DNA from: an uncultured Porphyromonadaceae bacterium
GTDB lineage: Bacteria > Bacteroidota > Bacteroidia > Bacteroidales > Muribaculaceae
Direction of reading: 5' to 3'
Assembly (NCBI GenBank): GCA_947573485.1
Contig: CANPGB010000023.1
Location: 1-51,460, forward strand
DNA length: 51,460 nucleotides
The notes under the pieces were generated by a model that was not told the origin of the DNA, did no database searches, and worked only from the letters and a program-made list of their open reading frames with translations. Numbering within the stretch: the stretch's first letter is position 1; each line of letters starts with the position of its first letter. The translations under genes and the position numbers were made by a program. Below, piece by piece: positions 1 through 7,776 of the stretch.

Positions 1-142
1 TTAACTCTGAATCTCGTCTGCAAAGGTAAAAGTTACTGGATTAATCAGCGTCCTGACGGACGCACCGATGAGCATGTCGGTATAGACGCTCTCCAGCTTC
101 GCCGTGCCGATTAATCAGCGTCCTGACGGACGCGCCGATATT
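1..142. repeat. Gene-free left end with two hairpin repeats and one arm of the end-to-end inverted repeat
   Basis: No gene is visible here. Positions 7-46 are the inverted copy (one mismatch) of 51421-51460. The motif TTAATCAGCGTC followed by CTGACGGACGC occurs twice as a direct repeat, at 41-63 and 111-133. Each copy contains the hairpin GCGTCC-TGAC-GGACGC, and both are followed by a similar CCGAT context. Read on the minus strand, 29-22 is TACCTTTG, a match to the Bacteroidetes -7 element that points out of the window. The same hairpin family recurs at 9073-9097, 9161-9184 and 51406-51426. The contig probably ends here because the assembler met a genomic repeat. Confidence 0.7.
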
Positions 143-730
143 TCAGTCTTTGCAGTCGGGGCTGCGGAGCCACTCGCGGCAGGTTAGGGCGAGTTCTTCG
201 TACCAGTCGTCGCCGAAACGGCGGCGGAGGGGGCCTTCGAGGAATTGATAGGCGCGGAGGCCTTTTGCGCGGCCGAGGACTTCGGCGGCTTTGCAAATTT
301 TCCAGCGGTGGAAATTCACGGCTGTGAATCCGTCGTATTTTTTGAGGCGCACGGGATATAGGTGGCACGATACGGGTTTGTAGTAGTCGATGCGTCCCTG
401 GCGGTAAGCCCGCTCTATGGCGCAAATCCAGCCGCCGTCGTCGTCGAGGGTAGAGAAAACGCAGTTTCCGCCTTCGACGAGCGATGTTACCTCGTCGCCT
501 TCTTCGTCGATATAGCTTACGCCTGTGGCCTCAATCTCGCGCTGTGCCGCGGGGAGGAGTTCGTCCCAGATAACGGGGAGTATGCGCCTGAGCTCATCGG
601 CCTCGCCCTCGTCGAGGGGTGCACCGGCGTCGCCTTCGAGGCAGCATGCGCCTTTGCAGGCATCGAGGTCGCAGCAAAAATATTTTTCGGCGAGGTCGAG
701 GCTCACCAAAGTATCTTTAATCTGTAGCAT
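143..730 (-). CDS. DUF3109 family cysteine-rich protein
   Basis: A 195-residue soluble protein of the DUF3109 family, which is widespread in Bacteroidetes and of unknown function. The N-terminal cysteine cluster is clear: Cys19/20, Cys25 and Cys29/30 in a CC-x4-C-x3-CC arrangement. Further cysteines follow in NCVF, WICAIE and VSCHLYPVR contexts. The cluster resembles the zinc or Fe-S binding CxxxCxxC-type sites of YkgJ-like proteins, so metal binding is likely but not shown. It is the last gene of a minus-strand run ung, DUF5103, DUF3109, starting 6 bases after the DUF5103 stop, so it is probably co-transcribed. Length is normal for the family and nothing looks truncated. Confidence 0.85.
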   Translation of the reverse strand: MLQIKDTLVSLDLAEKYFCCDLDACKGACCLEGDAGAPLDEGEADELRRILPVIWDELLPAAQREIEATGVSYIDEEGDEVTSLVEGGNCVFSTLDDDGGWICAIERAYRQGRIDYYKPVSCHLYPVRLKKYDGFTAVNFHRWKICKAAEVLGRAKGLRAYQFLEGPLRRRFGDDWYEELALTCREWLRSPDCKD

Positions 731-736
731 AGTGGA

Positions 737-1996
737 TTACAATTGGTTAACAACGGCAGCTGTGCCAATGAGTCGGTCGTACCGCTCGCCCCGGCGGCGT
801 GTGTAGACGCGCACGGTGTATTCGTTGACGGTCTGGTATTTGTCGCCTTCGATTTTTGAGGTATAGCCTCGGCGAGCGCCCGGAGGGACTATCAGGTACT
901 GGTAGTTATAGGCTCCTTGCTTGAGGAGCATGGAGCGCTCGTAGCGGGCTGCGGCGTGGTTATATTGCATACGTGAGTTGTCGTCGAATCGGCGCTGCAC
1001 GAAGTCGCCGTCGAGGAAAATCATTGAGCCCGGGGCTTCGGGCATGTCGAGTGTGAAGTGAACCACACCGTAGTCGGCTTCGGTGTCAGACTCCGAGGAG
1101 TTGTAGTTCCGCACGAAGTAGCGGCCGTGCTGAGTCTGGTCGTAGACGTAGTTTTCTTCGTCTCGTTCGCCGTCGGTGTAGAGGGTGTAGTGATAATATG
1201 GGTGGAGATAATCTATGCCCTCGACGCCCATGCCGGGGTATGTGTCGCTGACGATTTCGAAGCGGCGATATTCGTTACCGGCATCGAAGATGAGTTGGGG
1301 CTGGTGCTCGTAGACCACTTTACGGCCTTGCATGCGCAGAGGTTGCCGGAGTGCGACTTCGGAGTCGAGGCGTCCGTTCTGCCCTGCGACGACTATGAGG
1401 TCGTTGAAGGGGTCTTCGACACCTGCACGCTCGGTGTCGACGATTATGGAGAGCTGCTGGTGCGAGCGGTTGTAGTCGATGTCGGTCTGAGCGGAGGCCA
1501 TGAGTGCCACGGGAGCCGTCTCTTCGCTGACCATGAATCGGCATTGCACGAGCACGGAGTCGGGGTCGCTCTCGGGGTATATTTTCAGGAGGTAGTTGCC
1601 TGAGATGAGAGGGGCGACCTGCTCGTTGGGGACGGTGAGCGAATAATGCACGTAGTGCACGGTTGTGGCGCGCGAGAAGTCGTAGTCGTCGATCGTTCCT
1701 TCGTTGAAGCCGTCGAGGAACTCGCTGTCGACCAAGCCCGAAGGTTGCCACATGGCATTGCAGTGAGTGAGCGAATAGCGGAAGTACTCGCGATCTTCGG
1801 CGAGGTGGTCGAAGGATATTCGTATGCGGTCGGGACTGTTGAGAACAATTACGGGCATGGCGAAGTCGTCGCCGTCGAGCTTTATCTGCAGCGATTTGAT
1901 GCGCTCGTTGAAGATGCCGGTCATGGTGTCGGTGGCAGGGCGTGCGGCGGCGGCAAATAGCGCGGCTGTTATTATGAGGAGTGCGAGGCGCTTCAT
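737..1996 (-). CDS. DUF5103 protein (type IX secretion plug-like family)
   Basis: A 419-residue exported protein. The start was taken at the ATG at 1996, giving MKRLALLI plus an Ala-rich hydrophobic stretch (a signal peptide of about 21 residues). This ATG overlaps the ung stop as ATGA. A longer upstream frame is only the ung antiphase. The signature region around RYSLTHCNAMWQPSG, SEFLDGF and TTVHYVHYSLTVPN is characteristic of DUF5103 (PF17116), which databases call a type IX secretion plug domain. Homologues occur in many Bacteroidales lacking type IX secretion. No gld, spr or por gene is nearby, so a secretion role here is unproven. The protein is probably periplasmic or attached to the outer membrane. 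Confidence 0.85.
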   Translation of the reverse strand: MKRLALLIITAALFAAAARPATDTMTGIFNERIKSLQIKLDGDDFAMPVIVLNSPDRIRISFDHLAEDREYFRYSLTHCNAMWQPSGLVDSEFLDGFNEGTIDDYDFSRATTVHYVHYSLTVPNEQVAPLISGNYLLKIYPESDPDSVLVQCRFMVSEETAPVALMASAQTDIDYNRSHQQLSIIVDTERAGVEDPFNDLIVVAGQNGRLDSEVALRQPLRMQGRKVVYEHQPQLIFDAGNEYRRFEIVSDTYPGMGVEGIDYLHPYYHYTLYTDGERDEENYVYDQTQHGRYFVRNYNSSESDTEADYGVVHFTLDMPEAPGSMIFLDGDFVQRRFDDNSRMQYNHAAARYERSMLLKQGAYNYQYLIVPPGARRGYTSKIEGDKYQTVNEYTVRVYTRRRGERYDRLIGTAAVVNQL

Positions 1997-2664
1997 ATCC
2001 ATTTTATGGGTTCGAGGCCGTGCTCGGTGAGGTATTGGTTGGCTTTGCTGAAGTGGTGGTTGCCGAAGAAGCCGCGGTGTGCGGAGAGGGGCGAGGGGTG
2101 CACGGAGGTGAGCACGAGGTGTTTGCCGCGGTCGATGAGCGCTCCTTTGCGTATGGCATAGCTCCCCCAAAGAAGGAAGACGATGTGCTCGCGGCGGCGG
2201 TTGAGGGCGTCGATAACGGCATCGGTGAAGGTTTCCCAGCCTTTGCCCTGATGAGCTCCCGGTGAGTGAGCCTCTACGGTGAGGGTTGCGTTGAGCAGGA
2301 GCACTCCCTGGTTGGCGAGGTAAGAGAGGTCGCCGGAGGCGGGGCGGTAGTCGGGGCAGCCCATATCGGCAGCCATTTCTTTAAAAATATTGATGAGCGA
2401 AGGGGGCATGGCGACGCCGGGGGCCACGGAGAAGCAGAGGCCGTTGGCCTGACCGGGGCCGTGGTAGGGGTCCTGGCCGATGATTACCACTTTAACTTTA
2501 TCGAAGGGGCATGCGTCGAAGGCCGCGAAAATGCGTGAAGGGGCGGGATAGACCTCGGTTGCGGCATATCGGGCACGCACAAAGCGTGTAAGCTCCTCGA
2601 AATAAGGAGCGTCGAACTGGGCACGAAGCGGTGCCTTCCACGAATCTTCGATTCTTACATCCAT
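1993..2664 (-). CDS. ung: Uracil-DNA glycosylase, family 1
   Basis: A 223-residue UNG that removes uracil from DNA in base excision repair. Visible motifs are GQDPYHGPGQANG with the water-activating Asp65 and His68, the substrate loop around LLLNATLTVE, and HPSPLSAHRGFFG with catalytic His189. The length matches family 1 enzymes. The start is the ATG at 2664 (MDVRIEDSWK); extending the frame further upstream would run through the tRNA-Arg gene, which is an artefact. A -7 match TAGTTTTG on the minus strand (2693-2686) lies 22 bases upstream and overlaps the promoter of the divergent tRNA. The stop overlaps the DUF5103 start by four bases. Confidence 0.96.
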   Translation of the reverse strand: MDVRIEDSWKAPLRAQFDAPYFEELTRFVRARYAATEVYPAPSRIFAAFDACPFDKVKVVIIGQDPYHGPGQANGLCFSVAPGVAMPPSLINIFKEMAADMGCPDYRPASGDLSYLANQGVLLLNATLTVEAHSPGAHQGKGWETFTDAVIDALNRRREHIVFLLWGSYAIRKGALIDRGKHLVLTSVHPSPLSAHRGFFGNHHFSKANQYLTEHGLEPIKWI

Positions 2665-2681
2665 ATTCTTTGCCAAATATT

Positions 2682-2713
2682 TTTGCAAAACTACAAAAAA
2701 AGAATTACTTTTG
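2682..2713 (+). promoter_or_regulatory. Bacteroidetes-type promoter of tRNA-Arg, overlapping a divergent ung -7 element
   Basis: TTTG at 2682-2685 is followed by 20 bases and TACTTTTG at 2706-2713, matching the Bacteroidetes sigma-ABfr pattern TTTG / TAnnTTTG. Transcription would begin roughly 7 bases later, about 14 bases before the tRNA. On the other strand TAGTTTTG (2693-2686) is a likely -7 element for ung, so the two promoters overlap. Confidence 0.6.
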
Positions 2714-2733
2714 CACGCCGTAAGGCAACAAAA

Positions 2734-2805
2734 GTCTCCGTAGTTCAATGGATAGAATTTCGGATTCCGGTTCCGACGATTGGGGTTCGACTCCCCACGG
2801 GGATA
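2734..2805 (+). tRNA. tRNA-Arg (anticodon CCG)
   Basis: The cloverleaf is readable. The acceptor stem 2734-2740 pairs with 2798-2804 (two G-U pairs). The D-arm is GTTC/GAAT at 2743-2746 and 2755-2758. The anticodon stem TCGGA/TCCGA flanks the loop TTCCGGT, so the anticodon is CCG, which reads CGG arginine codons. The T-arm is TGGGG-TTCGACT-CCCCA. The 3' CCA is not encoded, as is usual in Bacteroidetes. Confidence 0.93.
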
Positions 2806-2810
2806 CAAAA

Positions 2811-2843
2811 AGAGACTGCGATAAACGCAGCCTCTTTATTTTT
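2811..2843. terminator. Bidirectional rho-independent terminator
   Basis: AGAGACTGCG (2811-2820), loop ATAAA, CGCAGCCTCT (2826-2835) forms a ten-position stem with one mismatch. T-rich tracts lie on both sides: TTTATTTTTTT on the plus strand after the tRNA, and CTCTTTTTG on the minus strand after the small gene at 2844-3014. It probably terminates both convergent units. Confidence 0.8.
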
Positions 2844-3014
2844 TTATTCGTCGAGTTTATTGTTACGGGGGTTGTTGTTGAGCGTGCGTGTGCGCTCTTT
2901 GACGAGCTTGGGGTCTACGTCGTTGTGGTCGTCGTGGTCGACAGCTACGCCGGGGTAACGGTCGGCAGCTTCGGCATCGGCGCTTACGGGTCGGTTAAGG
3001 TCTTTATCTTTCAT
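2844..3014 (-). CDS. Small Asn/Asp-rich conserved-looking protein, 56 residues
   Basis: A 56-codon frame with ATG at 3014 and TAA at 2846-2844. The product begins MKDKDLNRPVSADAEAADRY and ends LNNNPRNNKLDE. It is hydrophilic with no signal peptide, membrane segment or cysteine. Third positions are GC-rich like those of neighbouring genes, and the frame ends exactly at the bidirectional terminator, which supports a real gene. I recall similar short proteins ending in an NNNPRNN motif in Bacteroidales genomes, but no function is known to me. It lies 53 bases downstream of the engB stop in the same direction, so it could be the tail of the engB transcript. Confidence 0.6.
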   Translation of the reverse strand: MKDKDLNRPVSADAEAADRYPGVAVDHDDHNDVDPKLVKERTRTLNNNPRNNKLDE

Positions 3015-3067
3015 AAGAGTGAGTTTTTAAATGTTAGTCTTATAGATAAAGAACGCTCGCGCGGGCC

Positions 3068-3682
3068 CTATTGTTCGGGAACGACGAGTGGGAGGCGATT
3101 CATTTCCTCGATATAATCGAGTATTGCCTCGCGGCCTATTCCTTTCTCGCTTGAGGTTTTGAAAACGGGTGGCAGCTCTTCCCATGTCTCGAGGAGCTGG
3201 GCGAGATATTGTGCGACTTTCGCTTCACCTGCCGTTGCCGACTGCTTATCCATTTTTGTGAAGACGATGCTGAAAGGCACACCGTTCTCGCCGAGCCACT
3301 CCATAAATTCGAGGTCGATTTTCTGGGGAGCGTGTCGGCTGTCGATGAGCACGAAGAGGTTTGTCATCTGTTGGCGTCCAAGGATATAGCTTTTAATGAT
3401 GCCTTCGAGGCGGTCGCGGTCGGCCTTGCTGCGGCGGGCGTACCCGTAGCCGGGGAGGTCGACGATATACCACTTGTCGTTTACGAGGAAGTGGTTGATG
3501 AGCATAGTCTTGCCCGGGGTTGCCGATGTCATTGCGAGACCCTGGCGACCGGTGAGCATGTTGATGAGCGAAGATTTGCCCACGTTTGAGCGGCCGATGA
3601 AGGCATACTCGTGACGGCTTTCGGGCGGGCATTTAGTGAAGTCGGTGTTGCTCACCACAAAACGGGCTGTATTTATTATCAT
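3068..3682 (-). CDS. engB: Ribosome biogenesis GTP-binding protein YsxC/EngB
   Basis: A 204-residue TRAFAC GTPase needed for late assembly of the large ribosomal subunit. The G motifs are in order: G1 GRSNVGKSS near residue 31, G3 DLPGYG, G4 TKMD and G5 TSSEKG. The threonine-rich switch I region TSATPGKT, typical of the family, is present. Length is standard. The C-terminal tail RLPLVVPEQ is short. A minus-strand -7 match TATATTTG at 3728-3721 lies about 39 bases upstream of the ATG. The gene is divergent from the yitT-like gene across a 165-base spacer. Confidence 0.96.
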   Translation of the reverse strand: MIINTARFVVSNTDFTKCPPESRHEYAFIGRSNVGKSSLINMLTGRQGLAMTSATPGKTMLINHFLVNDKWYIVDLPGYGYARRSKADRDRLEGIIKSYILGRQQMTNLFVLIDSRHAPQKIDLEFMEWLGENGVPFSIVFTKMDKQSATAGEAKVAQYLAQLLETWEELPPVFKTSSEKGIGREAILDYIEEMNRLPLVVPEQ

Positions 3683-3810
3683 AATCTTTTACTTGTTGAA
3701 ACGTTGAACGAACTGTTCGGCAAATATACGGTTTTATTCTCAAACGGGGAGGGTCGGGATAAAGTTCTTATAAAAATCGCCCTGCGATGATATTGTTAAC
3801 GAATTTTTCG

Positions 3811-3818
3811 TAATTTTG
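3811..3818 (+). promoter_or_regulatory. Probable -7 element of the yitT-like gene
   Basis: TAATTTTG matches TAnnTTTG and lies 29 bases upstream of the ATG at 3848. No well-spaced TTTG -33 box is seen, only a TTG at 3793-3795, which is closer than usual. Confidence 0.45.
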
Positions 3819-3847
3819 CCTCGTCAACATATGGCCTGTTTATATCG

Positions 3848-4798
3848 ATGAAAGTACTTACCCACTGGCGCACGGCGCGCGACTATTTTTTCATAACCTT
3901 CGGCATGGCACTCTATGCCTTTGGTTTCTGCGGCTTTATCCTGCCTGAGAAGGTGGTGATAGGAGGTGCCACAGGTCTGAGCACCATAGTTTACTTCCTC
4001 ACGGGGATTCCTGTGGCCATAACCCAGTATGCCATCAACCTTACCTTGCTTGCTTTCGCGTATAAGATTGTTGGCAAGCAGTTTGTGGTAGGTACTATTT
4101 ACGGGGCCACCATGATTTCGGTGTTCATAGGCATTTTCCAACCGTTGTTCGGGGGTATAGCGCTGACGTCGGAACCATTTATGAATGTTGTTATCGGCGG
4201 CATCTGCGCGGGTCTGGGCGTGAGCATAGCTTACACTCACAACGGGTCGAGCGGCGGCACTGATATTGTAGCCGCCATGGTTGCCAAGCATACCAACGTG
4301 ACCATAGGGCGCACGATGCTGTATACCGACTGTATAATAATATCGTCGTCGTACTTTATCTCGCATCAGATAGACCTCGTGATATACGGCTTTGTGGTTC
4401 TGTGCCTTACGTCGTATGTTGCCGATCTTGTTGTGAACACCAACCGCCAGGCGGTGCAGTTTACCATTTTCTCATCGAAATGGCAGGAGATAGCCACCGC
4501 TATCAACAATGAGGCGAAGCGCGGTTGCACAGTGCTCTCGGGCATGGGCTGGTACTCGAAGGCCGAAGTCAAGGTGCTGCTTGTGATGTGCCGCAAGATA
4601 GAGGCCGTGACCATATCGCGCATAATAAAGTCGATTGACCCGCAGGCTTTTACGACGCAGGCCAATGTCAACGGCGTATACGGCAAGGGCTTCGATGAGC
4701 TCAAGGTCAAGATGAAGGCTCCTGACCACGACCTTATCCACGGCGTGAAGCGCCCGAACGCCACCCCTCCGGGCACCAATATCCCCCCAAAAATCTGA
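3848..4798 (+). CDS. YitT family membrane protein (DUF161 plus DUF2179)
   Basis: A 316-residue inner-membrane protein. The first ~200 residues contain about five or six hydrophobic helices, with the YitT signature FGMALYAFGFCGFILPEKV and GGATGLSTIVYFLTGIP. The last ~100 residues form a soluble DUF2179 domain (MGWYSKAEVKVLLVMCRK). The family is conserved in Bacteroidetes and Firmicutes, and its substrate is not established. The extreme C-terminus is a Pro-rich tail (RPNATPPGTNIPPKI). It is followed after one base by the DUF4492 gene, so it may share a transcript with the cytochrome bd operon. Confidence 0.9.
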   Translation: MKVLTHWRTARDYFFITFGMALYAFGFCGFILPEKVVIGGATGLSTIVYFLTGIPVAITQYAINLTLLAFAYKIVGKQFVVGTIYGATMISVFIGIFQPLFGGIALTSEPFMNVVIGGICAGLGVSIAYTHNGSSGGTDIVAAMVAKHTNVTIGRTMLYTDCIIISSSYFISHQIDLVIYGFVVLCLTSYVADLVVNTNRQAVQFTIFSSKWQEIATAINNEAKRGCTVLSGMGWYSKAEVKVLLVMCRKIEAVTISRIIKSIDPQAFTTQANVNGVYGKGFDELKVKMKAPDHDLIHGVKRPNATPPGTNIPPKI

Positions 4799-4799
4799 T

Positions 4800-5057
4800 A
4801 TGGCAGGGGGAGCTACTTTCTGGCGTCGGGCAGCCGACCTTTATATCGACGGATTCCGCAATATGACGGTAGGCCGCCGGCTGTGGGCGCTCATAATAGT
4901 GAAACTTATAATCTTTTTCGCGGTTCTCAAGCTTTTCTTTTTCCCCGACATCCTCGCCACTCGCTACGATACAGATGCTGAGCGTGCCGATGCTGTGAGA
5001 GAGGCACTTACCGCGCCGCATGATAATTCTAACACCAACACTCTATACTATGAATGA
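4800..5057 (+). CDS. DUF4492 small membrane protein of the cytochrome bd operon
   Basis: An 85-residue protein with one central hydrophobic helix (LWALIIVKLIIFFAVLKLFFF) and the diagnostic motif YIDGFRNMTVGRRLW of DUF4492. Family members sit directly upstream of cydA in Bacteroidetes, as here, where the gene overlaps cydA by eight bases. By position and size it may be a small accessory subunit or assembly factor of the bd oxidase, comparable in idea to CydX of proteobacteria. That is inference, and there is no sequence similarity to CydX that I can see. Confidence 0.88.
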   Translation: MAGGATFWRRAADLYIDGFRNMTVGRRLWALIIVKLIIFFAVLKLFFFPDILATRYDTDAERADAVREALTAPHDNSNTNTLYYE

Positions 5058-6615
5058 CTTGATTGGATTGGTCGACTGGTCGAGGGCGCAGTTTGCTCTC
5101 ACAGCCATGTACCACTGGCTCTTCGTGCCACTCACGATAGGGCTCTCGGTGATTGTCGCCATCATGGAGACTATCTATGTGCGCACCGGCAATCCCCGCT
5201 GGAAAGGCATAACCAAATTCTGGATGACCCTCTTCGGCATCAACTTTGCCTGCGGCGTTGCCACGGGCTTGATTCTCGAATTTGAGTTCGGCACCAACTG
5301 GTCGAACTACAGCTGGTTTGTAGGCGACATTTTCGGTGCTCCATTGGCAATCGAAGGGCTTTTGGCTTTCTTTATGGAGGCGACGTTCGTTGCGGTGATG
5401 TTCTTCGGTTGGAACAAGGTGAGCCGCGGTTTCCACCTTGCCTCGACATGGCTCACGGCTCTTGGCGTATCACTGTCGGCGCTGTGGATTCTTGTTGCCA
5501 ACGCGTGGATGCAGTACCCCACGGGCATGGAGTTCGACCCGGCTCAGATGCGTAATGTGATGACCGACTTCTTTGCCGTGGCACTCAGCCCTGTGGCTAT
5601 CAATAAATTTTTCCACGCGGTGTTCAGCGCTTGGACCCTTGCGGGTGTATTCGTTATCGGCGTGAGCTCGTGGCTCTTATGGCGCCGCCGCAATATCGCC
5701 GCCGCCAAGAGCTCGATGACGATAGGCTCGATAGTGGGTCTTGCCGGTATCCTTCTTACCCTGTGGACGGGTCACGGCTCGGCCGTGCAGGTTGCCCGCG
5801 TGCAGCCTATGAAGCTTGCCGCCATGGAAGGCCTTTACCACGGTTCTGTTGGTCAGGATCTTGTTGGCTTCGGCATACTCAAACCCGAGTCGAGCCGCAC
5901 TGCCGAGGAGCCCATGCTTTTCAGCGTGGACATTCCCTACGGCCTCTCGTACCTTATATATGGTAACGGCGACAACTTCGTGCCCGGTATCAACGACCTT
6001 ATCGACGGCATCAGCATCAACGCTGCAGGCGACACTATCCACGGCCTCTCGTATGCCGACAAGATACTCATAGGCAAGCAGGCACAAGATGCACTGCGCC
6101 GCTATGCCGATGCCCGCAACGCGGGCGACGAGGCTGCCATGGCCGCTGCCGCCGCCGATGTCAAGGAGCATTTCCCCTATTTCGGCTACGGCTATCTGCC
6201 CTCGCCCGAGGCCGCTGTGCCTAATGTGAGCATGACTTTCTATGCTTTCCGCATCATGGTTATCGCGGGCGGCTATCTGCTTGCTCTCTTTGTGGTGCTG
6301 ATATTCCTTTGCCGCCGCAAACCCGAGGTGCTTGAGCACCCGTGGCTGTGCTGGGTGGGCATGCTCTCGATAGTGATAGTATGGGTATGCAGCCAGGCAG
6401 GCTGGGTACTTGCCGAGGTAGGCCGTCAGCCGTGGGTAATACAGGACCTCATGCCAACGACGGCAGCCATTTCGGGCGTGCCCGCAGGCTCGGTGAAACT
6501 CACTTTCTGGATTTTCGCCGCGGTGTTCACCGGCCTTCTCATAGCCGAAATCAGCATTATGCTGCGCTACATAGCCACAGCCTCGAAAGGCGATATAGAA
6601 ACCCCCAAACACTGA
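5050..6615 (+). CDS. cydA: Cytochrome bd ubiquinol oxidase subunit I
   Basis: A 521-residue polytopic inner-membrane subunit carrying the haems and the quinol site of the high-affinity bd oxidase. The start is the ATG at 5050 (MNDLIGLVDWSRAQFALTAM). The N-terminal His22 in YHWLFVPLTIG corresponds to a haem b595 ligand. Helix motifs GINFACGVATG and EFGTNWSNYSWFVGDIFG are conserved, as is GRQPW in the C-terminal half. The Q-loop is of intermediate length, with a charged insert around residues 340-380 (LIGKQAQDALRRYADARNAG). It lets anaerobic Bacteroidales consume nanomolar oxygen. The gene is followed by cydB after seven bases. Confidence 0.97.
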   Translation: MNDLIGLVDWSRAQFALTAMYHWLFVPLTIGLSVIVAIMETIYVRTGNPRWKGITKFWMTLFGINFACGVATGLILEFEFGTNWSNYSWFVGDIFGAPLAIEGLLAFFMEATFVAVMFFGWNKVSRGFHLASTWLTALGVSLSALWILVANAWMQYPTGMEFDPAQMRNVMTDFFAVALSPVAINKFFHAVFSAWTLAGVFVIGVSSWLLWRRRNIAAAKSSMTIGSIVGLAGILLTLWTGHGSAVQVARVQPMKLAAMEGLYHGSVGQDLVGFGILKPESSRTAEEPMLFSVDIPYGLSYLIYGNGDNFVPGINDLIDGISINAAGDTIHGLSYADKILIGKQAQDALRRYADARNAGDEAAMAAAAADVKEHFPYFGYGYLPSPEAAVPNVSMTFYAFRIMVIAGGYLLALFVVLIFLCRRKPEVLEHPWLCWVGMLSIVIVWVCSQAGWVLAEVGRQPWVIQDLMPTTAAISGVPAGSVKLTFWIFAAVFTGLLIAEISIMLRYIATASKGDIETPKH

Positions 6616-6622
6616 TTCACCC

Positions 6623-7762
6623 ATGGAAAAACTTGAATTATTACAAGCATACTGGTGGCTGCTTATCGCCGTTCTTGGCGCAGCCCTCGTCTTTCTTCTC
6701 TTCGTCCAGGGGGGCCAGTCGATGCTCTACTGCCGCGCTACCAAGGAGCAGCGTCAGCTTATGGTAAACTCCTTAGGGCGCAAATGGGAGTTCACTTTCA
6801 CCACCCTTGTTGTATTCGGCGGAGCTTTCTTCGCCTCGTTCCCGCTGTTCTACAGCACGAGTTTCGGTGGCGCCTACTGGTTGTGGATGCTTATCCTGCT
6901 GAGCTTTGTGCTCCAGGCGGTGAGCTATGAGTTCCGGCGCAAGCGGGGCAATATCTACGGCACGCGCATCTACGACGGCTTCCTGATGTTCAACAGCCTC
7001 TTCGGCTGCGTGCTTTTGGGCGTTGCCGTGGGCATGTTCTTCTTCGGCGGCGCTTTCACCGTTACGAAGACAAATATTCTTGACGCTTCGGCTCCTGTAA
7101 TCTCGCAGTGGGCACCGACGCACGGCCTTGAGGCTATTTTCTGCTGGAAAAACCTGCTGCTTGGCTTCGCAGTGTTCTTCCTTGCGCGCACCATGGCAGC
7201 CCTCTACTTTATAAATAATATAGGTGGCGACGCCGAACTTACCGCGCGCATGCGCCGCAAGGTGCTTGTCAACGGTCTTATCTTCGCCGTTCTCTTCGTT
7301 GCCTTCCTTGTAGTGCTTCTCCTTGCCGGAGGTTACCGCCACTTCGAGGGTCAGCTCATTGCCGAAGACTACATCTATCTGCACAACCTCCTTGGCATGT
7401 GGTGGTTAGCCGCTATCCTGCTTGTGGGTGTTGTAGCGGTACTCTACGGCATTTTCCGTGCGGCTTTCGACAGCAAGTGGCGCGCCGGCATCTGGTATGC
7501 AGGTTTCGGAGCCGCTGCCGTTGTTGTGGTGCTTTTCTGCATCGCCGGTTACGGAGGCACGGCTTATCTGCCGTCGACTGTCGATGCGGCTTCGTCGCTT
7601 ACGCTCGCCAACAGTTCGTCGTCGGAGTTCACACTCACGGCCATGAGCTGGGTGTCGATACTCGTGCCTTTTGTTCTCGCTTACATCTGGTATGTGTGGA
7701 GCAAGATGAACGCCTCGCCCCTTACGGAGAAAGAGCTCGAGGGAGAATCGCACCAATACTAA
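6623..7762 (+). CDS. cydB: Cytochrome bd ubiquinol oxidase subunit II
   Basis: A 379-residue membrane subunit with about eight or nine hydrophobic helices, beginning MEKLELLQAYWWLLIAVLGA. Conserved features include GRKWEFTFTTLVVFGGAFFASFP and SYEFRRKRGN with the GTRIYDGFL loop. It forms the heterodimer with CydA that reduces O2 to water with menaquinol-type quinols. No truncation is apparent. The upstream gene is cydA and the downstream gene is yigZ, 14 bases later in the same direction. Confidence 0.97.
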   Translation: MEKLELLQAYWWLLIAVLGAALVFLLFVQGGQSMLYCRATKEQRQLMVNSLGRKWEFTFTTLVVFGGAFFASFPLFYSTSFGGAYWLWMLILLSFVLQAVSYEFRRKRGNIYGTRIYDGFLMFNSLFGCVLLGVAVGMFFFGGAFTVTKTNILDASAPVISQWAPTHGLEAIFCWKNLLLGFAVFFLARTMAALYFINNIGGDAELTARMRRKVLVNGLIFAVLFVAFLVVLLLAGGYRHFEGQLIAEDYIYLHNLLGMWWLAAILLVGVVAVLYGIFRAAFDSKWRAGIWYAGFGAAAVVVVLFCIAGYGGTAYLPSTVDAASSLTLANSSSSEFTLTAMSWVSILVPFVLAYIWYVWSKMNASPLTEKELEGESHQY

Positions 7763-7776
7763 TGTAAATCACCTGC

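Noticed and set aside
737-2002. DUF5103 gene as evidence for type IX secretion or gliding
   Set aside because: No gld, spr or por genes are in the window, and the family is found in Bacteroidales without the system.
1993-2808. A longer ung reading frame starting at 2808
   Set aside because: It would translate the tRNA-Arg gene backwards. Homology and the promoter place the start at 2664.
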